Shown here piece after piece: positions 4,673 to 9,356 of a stretch of 9,356 bases of DNA. The stretch comes from Caryophanales bacterium UBA3620 (lineage in GTDB: Bacteria; Bacillota_I; Bacilli_A; RF39; UBA660), in NCBI GenBank assembly GCA_002375205.1, contig DFLL01000022.1:1-9356 (forward strand), given 5' to 3'. The position numbers and the translations under genes were made by a program. Under the pieces are notes generated by a model, which had not been told where the DNA came from, did not search any database, and saw nothing but the letters and a program-made list of their open reading frames with translations. Within the stretch, counting starts at the first letter, position 1, and each line of letters starts with the position of its first letter.

Positions 4673-6976
4673 ATGATAGGTAACTTTAATATGGAAGCAC
4701 AAAATATATTACTTAATGCTAAGAAAGAAATGAATGAATTAGGACACCCTTATATTGGTACTGAACATTTACTTTTATCTATTTTAAAGAGTGATAGTGA
4801 TATCTCTAATAGATTAAATAGTTATAATCTTAATTATAATAATTTTAAAGAAGAGCTATGTAAGATAGTAGGTACTACGGATAAGAAAAGTGAATATTTT
4901 TTATATACACCACTACTTAGAAAGGTAATAGAAAATGCTATTATTGATAGTAAAGAGAATAATGATGGAGAAGTTACTAGTGAGCATTTATTCTTTGCTA
5001 TGCTAGAAGAAGGAGAAGGTATTGCTATTAGAATTCTTATTGGTATGGGAATTGATATTGAAAGTATGTATGATGATTTTTCTTCTAGTTTAATTAAGAA
5101 AACGAAAAAGGGTAAAAAGAAGAAATTAATGATATATGATTTAGGCTTTGATATGACAAGTAATGCTAAAGAAGGACTGGTGGATCCGGTTATTGGTAGA
5201 GATAAAGAAGTTAAAAGAGTTATGGAAATATTATGTCGAAGAACAAAGAATAATCCAATATTAATAGGAGAAGCAGGAGTAGGAAAAACGGCGATTGTAG
5301 AAGAATTATCTAGACTTATTGCTAATGATGAAGTACCTAATAATTTGATTGGAAAGAAGGTAATATCTCTTGATATGGCTACGATGGTAGCAGGTACTAA
5401 ATATCGTGGTGAATTTGAAGAGAGAATGAAGAAGGTTATTAAAGAATTAGAAGATAATGATGATATTATTTTATTTATAGATGAGATTCATACTTTAGTA
5501 GGAGCTGGTGGTGCTGAAGGGGCTATTGATGCTTCGAATATATTGAAGCCAGCCTTAGCTAGAGGTAAAATTAGATGTATTGGTGCTACAACAATAGAAG
5601 AATATAAGAAGTTTATTGAGAAAGATTCAGCTTTAGAGAGAAGATTTCAAAAAATATATATTAAAGAGCCTAGTATAGAGGAGACTATTAATATTCTTAA
5701 TAATTTAAAACCAATATATGAAAAATATCATAATGTTATTGTACCTGATAGTATTATTAATAGTATTGTATCTTTATCAGAAAAATATATATTTGATAGG
5801 AATAGACCAGATAAAGAAATAGATATTTTAGATGAAGTATGTTCAATGGTTAGTATGAAGGATAATCAGGATATTATTAATAAAAAAAATATTAAGAAAA
5901 AAATTGAAATATTAGAAGAAGAAAAAAATAGTTATATTATTGATAATAATATTGATAAAGCATATGATATTAGAAAAAAAGAGACAGAACTTTTGTCTAT
6001 TTTAAATGAATTAGAACTTAGTAGTGTTAAAGATAAAAATGAGATTACAATAGAGGATGTTGCTTTTGTTATTAATAGTAGGACTAACACTCCGATATAT
6101 GAAGTTATGGAAGATTCAAGTAGGAGTATTAATAATATTAAAAATAATCTTAAAAGAAAGATTATAGGTCAAGATAAGGCTATTGATAGTTTGATTGAAA
6201 TGACTAAAAGAATTAAGTTTGGATATAATGATAGGGTATATTCTTCTTTATTCGTAGGTCCTACTGGAGTAGGCAAAAGTGCCCTTGCTAAATGGTACGC
6301 CAATAATATTGTTGGTGAATCTAATTTTATTAGACTTGATATGAGTGAGTTTGGTGATAGTACTTCAGTTAATAAGATACTAGGGTCATCTCCTGGATAT
6401 GTAGGGTATGATGATAATAAAAATATACTCGAAGAAGTTAGAAATAAGCCTAATAGTGTAATTCTTCTTGATGAAATAGATAAAGCTCATCCTAGTGTAA
6501 TTAATTTATTTTATCAAATACTCGAGGATGGTAAAATTAAAAATTCTAAAGGTATAGATGTTAGATTTAATAATTCTGTTATAATTATGACTAGTAATAT
6601 TGGGTTTGAAAAGAATAGTATTGGTTTTAATAAAATAAATGAAAGTACTCTATCAACACTTAAAAATTATTTTAGCGTATCTTTTATTAATAGGATTGAC
6701 AATGTAATTGCTTTTAATAGATTAAGTGAAGATAATATTAGAGATATTATTAATATTAAATTAGATGATATTAATAATAAATATAAAAGTATTAATATAA
6801 GTTTTACAGATAATTTAATTAATGATATAGTAAGTGAAAGTAAATATAATGAGTTTGGTGCTAGAAGATTAGATAAAATTATTGGTAGTAAAGTGGAAAA
6901 TAAGATTATTGATGCTATTATGAATAAGGATAATGATGTTGTTATTGATAGTATAAAAGAAAATATCACTAGTTAA
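4673..6976 (+). CDS. clpC: ClpC-like AAA+ unfoldase of the Clp protease (diverged)
   Basis: Clp/Hsp100 unfoldases use ATP to thread proteins into the ClpP peptidase in the cytoplasm. The product has 767 residues, a little shorter than usual ClpC (about 810 or more). ATG 4673 follows AAGGGG by six bases and aligns with family N termini. Order of parts: Clp_N double repeat (1-140); Lys-rich linker KKTKKGKKKK; D1 with Walker A GEAGVGKT (199-206), Walker B FIDE (Asp270, Glu271) and pore loop KYRG; a short coiled middle domain of ClpC type (about 400-450); D2 with Walker A GPTGVGKS (529-536), pore loop GYVGY, Walker B LLDE (Asp600, Glu601) and arginine finger FINRID; then sensor 2 GARRLDK. IGF at 650-652 fits the ClpP-docking loop, favouring ClpC over ClpB. 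Odd points: the D1-D2 linker reads VINSRTNTP where SSWTGIP is normal, and D2 has SSPGYVGYDDNK in place of the usual PPGYVGYxxGG. No ctsR or mcsAB is adjacent. Confidence 0.9.
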   Translation: MIGNFNMEAQNILLNAKKEMNELGHPYIGTEHLLLSILKSDSDISNRLNSYNLNYNNFKEELCKIVGTTDKKSEYFLYTPLLRKVIENAIIDSKENNDGEVTSEHLFFAMLEEGEGIAIRILIGMGIDIESMYDDFSSSLIKKTKKGKKKKLMIYDLGFDMTSNAKEGLVDPVIGRDKEVKRVMEILCRRTKNNPILIGEAGVGKTAIVEELSRLIANDEVPNNLIGKKVISLDMATMVAGTKYRGEFEERMKKVIKELEDNDDIILFIDEIHTLVGAGGAEGAIDASNILKPALARGKIRCIGATTIEEYKKFIEKDSALERRFQKIYIKEPSIEETINILNNLKPIYEKYHNVIVPDSIINSIVSLSEKYIFDRNRPDKEIDILDEVCSMVSMKDNQDIINKKNIKKKIEILEEEKNSYIIDNNIDKAYDIRKKETELLSILNELELSSVKDKNEITIEDVAFVINSRTNTPIYEVMEDSSRSINNIKNNLKRKIIGQDKAIDSLIEMTKRIKFGYNDRVYSSLFVGPTGVGKSALAKWYANNIVGESNFIRLDMSEFGDSTSVNKILGSSPGYVGYDDNKNILEEVRNKPNSVILLDEIDKAHPSVINLFYQILEDGKIKNSKGIDVRFNNSVIIMTSNIGFEKNSIGFNKINESTLSTLKNYFSVSFINRIDNVIAFNRLSEDNIRDIINIKLDDINNKYKSINISFTDNLINDIVSESKYNEFGARRLDKIIGSKVENKIIDAIMNKDNDVVIDSIKENITS

Positions 6977-6990
6977 TTGGTGATATTTTT
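6960..6990. terminator. Bidirectional terminator shared by clpC and capA
   Basis: AAAATATCAC (6960-6969) pairs with GTGATATTTT (6980-6989), ten base pairs. On the plus strand it runs into TTTTT; on the minus strand it runs into TTTTCTTTT. The clpC stop codon lies in the loop and the capA stop codon lies at the right edge of the stem, so both genes end within the same element. Confidence 0.8.
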
Positions 6991-8239
6991 AGTCAATACA
7001 TGGTTTTACATACATATTACTGTCTATAGATTGTACTACTTTTTTGTATGTTTCATAAACAGTTTTATAATTTGGTAAATATGATTTTATTAATTCATTA
7101 CTAAATGGAATAACATGATAGTCTTTCCATGTGCTTGTATTATAGTAATTATATATTAGTTCATTTTCGATATTTGTAATTTTAATAGATTTTTTTTCAT
7201 CTTTAATATCTTTTTCTATTGTTAAGTTTGTCATTAATCCGGTAGTGCATTTATAGTTTGAACAGGTACCTTTATTTTGATATTGTGCTGATAAAAAATT
7301 ACCTAAGGAATATATTACTAATGTATCATTTATCCATGCTACTGGTTGAATTACATGAGGGTGAGTTCCTATTATTAGATTGACTCCTAGTGAGGATAAA
7401 TATTCGGCCATATCTTTTTCATATGCTGTTGGTGTATGAGTATATTCTACTCCCCAGTGCATAGCCACAATTAAAAAGTCTACTTTATTTTTTACTCTTT
7501 CAATATCTTGTTTTACTATTTCTTTATATTCTTGATATTTTGTGTCAGAATCTGGATTATTTATTTTATCTGTATCTGTTGGCCATACGTTTACATAGTA
7601 ATCTTTAATGGTTGGCATTCCATTTGTACCATATGTATAATTTAGCATAGTGTATTTAATATTATTGATTTCTCTTATATCTATTTTATTTCTGTCTTCT
7701 TCTGAACAAAATGATCCTGTAGACAGTACATTTTCTTTAGAATTCCAAAATTTGCATGAATTTTCTACAGCTTTTGAACCACTGTCCATAGTGTGATTGG
7801 TAGCTAAACTTACTAAGTTAAATCCTGCATCTATCATGGCATCTCCTGCTTCATACGGCGAATTAAAAGTAGGATAATCATTAAGTCCTAGTTCTGATCC
7901 ACCTAGTATGGTTTCTTGATTATAGTATGCTAGGTCATATTTTGACACTATTTCTTTGATACTTGTTATCATTGGTTTAAAATTATAGCCATCACCTCCT
8001 GCTAGCAGATTTGCTTCTTTATAAACTGTTGAGTGTATTAGATTATCTCCGACAGCAATTAATGTTGCTTCATAGTGCTCATTTTTAGTCTTTTCCTTTT
8101 CAATTACTTTTGGCATTGTAGGATTATTATTGTATTTAATGAAGAATTTATATCCTGCTAAGAATAAAATAATTAATATTAGTATTATAATAATAAGTTT
8201 AAATGTAAATTTTCTTTTTCTCTTTCTTTTTTTTGACAA
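6989..8239 (-). CDS. capA: CapA family protein (poly-gamma-glutamate capsule type, metallophosphatase fold), membrane-anchored
   Basis: CapA/PgsA-type proteins have a calcineurin-like fold and act at the outer face of the membrane in capsule or poly-gamma-glutamate export and anchoring; many members have no proven function. The start is probably TTG 8239: the site AGGAAGTGAT (8253-8244) lies eight bases from it but only zero to two bases from the in-frame GTG 8248 and ATG 8245. That gives MSKKRKRKRK and about 416 residues. A positively charged N terminus precedes one hydrophobic anchor (about residues 14-34). The metal-site motifs are in order: AVGDNLIHS (Asp65), YYNQETILGG, ATNHTMDSG (Asn148, His149, Asp152), MHWGVEY (His261) and GTHPHVIQP (His293, His295), then YSLGNF. 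The extracellular part has several cysteines. It has its own promoter but sits just downstream of the phosphodiester glycosidase gene, suggesting related envelope work. Confidence 0.85.
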   Translation of the reverse strand: MSKKRKRKRKFTFKLIIIILILIILFLAGYKFFIKYNNNPTMPKVIEKEKTKNEHYEATLIAVGDNLIHSTVYKEANLLAGGDGYNFKPMITSIKEIVSKYDLAYYNQETILGGSELGLNDYPTFNSPYEAGDAMIDAGFNLVSLATNHTMDSGSKAVENSCKFWNSKENVLSTGSFCSEEDRNKIDIREINNIKYTMLNYTYGTNGMPTIKDYYVNVWPTDTDKINNPDSDTKYQEYKEIVKQDIERVKNKVDFLIVAMHWGVEYTHTPTAYEKDMAEYLSSLGVNLIIGTHPHVIQPVAWINDTLVIYSLGNFLSAQYQNKGTCSNYKCTTGLMTNLTIEKDIKDEKKSIKITNIENELIYNYYNTSTWKDYHVIPFSNELIKSYLPNYKTVYETYKKVVQSIDSNMYVKPCID

Positions 8240-8243
8240 TATC

Positions 8244-8253
8244 ATCACTTCCT
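8244..8253 (-). promoter_or_regulatory. Ribosome binding site that selects a TTG start for capA
   Basis: Read on the minus strand the site is AGGAAGTGAT, nine of ten bases of the ideal AGGAGGTGAT. The spacing from AGGAAG is eight bases to TTG 8239, two to ATG 8245 and none to GTG 8248 (which overlaps neither but abuts the site). TTG is therefore the best-spaced start despite being the least usual codon. Confidence 0.55.
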
Positions 8254-8261
8254 ATATTAGA

Positions 8262-8290
8262 ATTATATCAGTTATATTATTTTTTGTCTA
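8262..8290 (-). promoter_or_regulatory. Extended -10 promoter of capA
   Basis: On the minus strand TAGACA (8290-8285) is a five-of-six match to the -35 box, followed by a 17-base spacer and TATAAT (8267-8262), with TG giving an extended -10 (TGATATAAT). It is the best-scoring promoter by eye in the window and places the transcript start about 15 bases before the start codon region. Confidence 0.75.
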
Positions 8291-8318
8291 TAAAAAAAAG
8301 AGCTTTGTATTCAGCTCT
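8291..8318 (-). terminator. Intrinsic terminator after the phosphodiester glycosidase gene
   Basis: On the minus strand AGAGCT (8318-8313) pairs with AGCTCT (8304-8299) over an eight-base loop and is followed by seven T residues. It overlaps the TAG stop of the gene (8319-8317) and directly abuts the capA promoter. Confidence 0.75.
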
Positions 8319-9356
8319 ATGGTATTAATCCCCATCCGGTTACAACATACCTTCCACCATATTTTTTTGCTTCTGGTGGTGGAACATTATATAATTTTCC
8401 TTTTACAGTAAGTGATGCAGATTGCCCTCCGTCTAAATTAGCGGCATTGTATGCGCCATATCTTTGTAGTATATCTATCATGTCTTGAAGGGATGCACCG
8501 TTTATGTAATTTTCTCCATCTACTACTAAAAACATCATTACTCCATCTTTTCTTTGAGCAATGGCTACTCTTGGAGCTTTTCCCCAAGGATCTCCTACTA
8601 TATTTAATGGTTTTCCGTTCACAATTAGAAATGGTCCAAATACCATGGCATCATTTATACCTGCTTTCAATGCTTCGTTAGCAGTAGCATTTGCCATTAG
8701 TTTTAATTTTCCATCTTTGGTCACTCCTATGATGTCATCTCGGCTCGTATCAGCATTTTCTTTTCCCCAAGTTATCTCTCCATTTTGGATTACTGTTCCA
8801 ATTGGAATATCTGAACCATATCCTTGATCTTCAAAACCGCCACCATTGATGCATACTACACCATTGTATCTATTACACATTGTTACTACTTTTTCTCCAT
8901 GACCAACACTATTGAATTTTTTTAAAGCTATTAGTTTAACTTTTTCTGGAGCATATATTGCTACTAAATATCCATTTGAACTACCTACTTTTAGATTTAT
9001 TATTTTATATAAATCTTCGGGATATTCTCTTGTTAGAAGTTCTTCTTCATATTTATCCTTATATTTTTCTTTTGCTTTTGTATTAATATTGATTGCATCA
9101 ATATTAACATCTTCTTCTATTTTGACAAAGTAGTTGCTATCCATTATTTTTTCTATTGATTTATCGTTATAAAAAACTTTGGCTAAATATTGGTGTTTCA
9201 TTGTTTGCATTGCTGTTGTTATATATAGATTTCTTATATATGACCACGGACCATACATTATTATAAAACCTGCAATTGCAAATAAATCGAATATAATAAA
9301 CAATATAGTTGTTTTATATAGTTTTGCATTTGTTTTTGCATTTGTTTTTGTTTTTG
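8317..9356 (-). CDS. Phosphodiester glycosidase family protein (NAGPA/DUF2233), N terminus beyond the window
   Basis: The family includes the enzyme that uncovers mannose-6-phosphate by removing N-acetylglucosamine; bacterial members are tied to exopolysaccharide or wall metabolism at the cell surface. The frame is open to the right edge of the window, so the true start lies outside; the TTG at 9303 is inside a coding stretch and not a likely start. The visible N terminus reads KTKTNAKTNAKLYKTT, then a membrane anchor (ILFIIFDLFAIAGFIIM) followed by YGPWSYIRN. Counting from 9303, the catalytic domain runs from about residue 100 to the end, with CINGGGFED (about 151-159), IGTVIQNG, MVFGPFLIVNG, APRVAIAQ and NLDGGQSAS (Asp291), the core family signatures. 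It ends GWGLIP with TAG, and TGA follows two codons later. It is likely membrane-anchored with the enzyme domain outside. Confidence 0.88.
   Translation of the reverse strand, partial: KTKTNAKTNAKLYKTTILFIIFDLFAIAGFIIMYGPWSYIRNLYITTAMQTMKHQYLAKVFYNDKSIEKIMDSNYFVKIEEDVNIDAININTKAKEKYKDKYEEELLTREYPEDLYKIINLKVGSSNGYLVAIYAPEKVKLIALKKFNSVGHGEKVVTMCNRYNGVVCINGGGFEDQGYGSDIPIGTVIQNGEITWGKENADTSRDDIIGVTKDGKLKLMANATANEALKAGINDAMVFGPFLIVNGKPLNIVGDPWGKAPRVAIAQRKDGVMMFLVVDGENYINGASLQDMIDILQRYGAYNAANLDGGQSASLTVKGKLYNVPPPEAKKYGGRYVVTGWGLIP
9326..9349 (-). repeat. Tandem 12-base repeat in the N-terminal coding region
   Basis: The plus-strand unit GCATTTGTTTTT occurs twice in tandem (9326-9337, 9338-9349), and GTTTTT continues to the edge. 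On the minus strand it encodes repeated Lys-Thr-Asn-Ala just before the membrane anchor. The array may extend past the window. Slippage there would change only the length of a basic cytoplasmic tail. Confidence 0.8.

Noticed and set aside
6667..6969. Open frames antisense to clpC, to the orphan gene (3793-4002), and to capA and the glycosidase gene (8130-8411, 8451-8681, 8561-8827, 8912-9133)
   Set aside because: They are shadows in AT-rich coding sequence, with low-complexity Ile/Leu/Phe-rich products, no ribosome binding sites, and clear family matches on the opposite strand.
1..9356. tRNA genes, CRISPR arrays, insertion sequences, prophage genes
   Set aside because: No cloverleaf with a T-arm GGTTCRA-type motif, no regularly spaced repeats, and no transposase, integrase or phage-like protein was seen on either strand.

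Overview
The window looks like chromosomal DNA from an uncultured, very AT-rich Gram-positive-type bacterium, probably a gut Bacilli/Mollicutes-related lineage. This rests on the A/T-dominated base composition, strong AGGAGG-type ribosome binding sites, intrinsic terminators with long T tracts, a ClpC-type unfoldase and CapA/phosphodiester-glycosidase envelope proteins. Trp is read as TGG throughout and TGA ends the transporter gene, so genetic code 4 is not supported. The taxonomic guess comes from protein flavour only.

Layout, left to right. (1) The C-terminal part of a class II lysyl-tRNA synthetase (2-739), with its reading frame interrupted by a TAG codon at 44-46. (2) A multi-spanning membrane transporter of YfcC/DcuC type (834-2279). 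(3) A 68-residue orphan (2357-2563). (4) A stand-alone class III Fic AMP-transferase (2731-3339) with a canonical active site and a C-terminal self-inhibitory SxxxEG helix. (5) A 306-residue orphan that reads like a cytoplasmic beta-helix (3462-4382). (6) A 290-base spacer with an unusually GC-rich, structured block. (7) A diverged ClpC-like AAA+ unfoldase (4673-6976). (8) On the other strand, a CapA-family metallophosphatase-like membrane-anchored protein (8239-6989), preceded by a phosphodiester glycosidase (NAGPA/DUF2233) gene that runs off the right edge (8317-9356).

Most genes look monocistronic. Nearly every gene is followed by its own hairpin-plus-T-tract terminator, often overlapping or touching the stop codon, and several have their own TGnTATAAT extended -10 promoter. 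clpC and capA converge on a shared bidirectional terminator. The genes do not form an obvious single pathway: translation (lysS), transport, protein AMPylation (Fic), proteolysis (ClpC) and cell-surface functions (CapA, NAGPA) sit side by side.

The points most worth checking are the amber codon inside lysS, the GC-rich hairpin block upstream of clpC, the related 20-base motifs on both sides of fic, and the divergence of the ClpC D1-D2 linker and D2 pore region. No RNA gene, CRISPR array or insertion sequence could be recognised.
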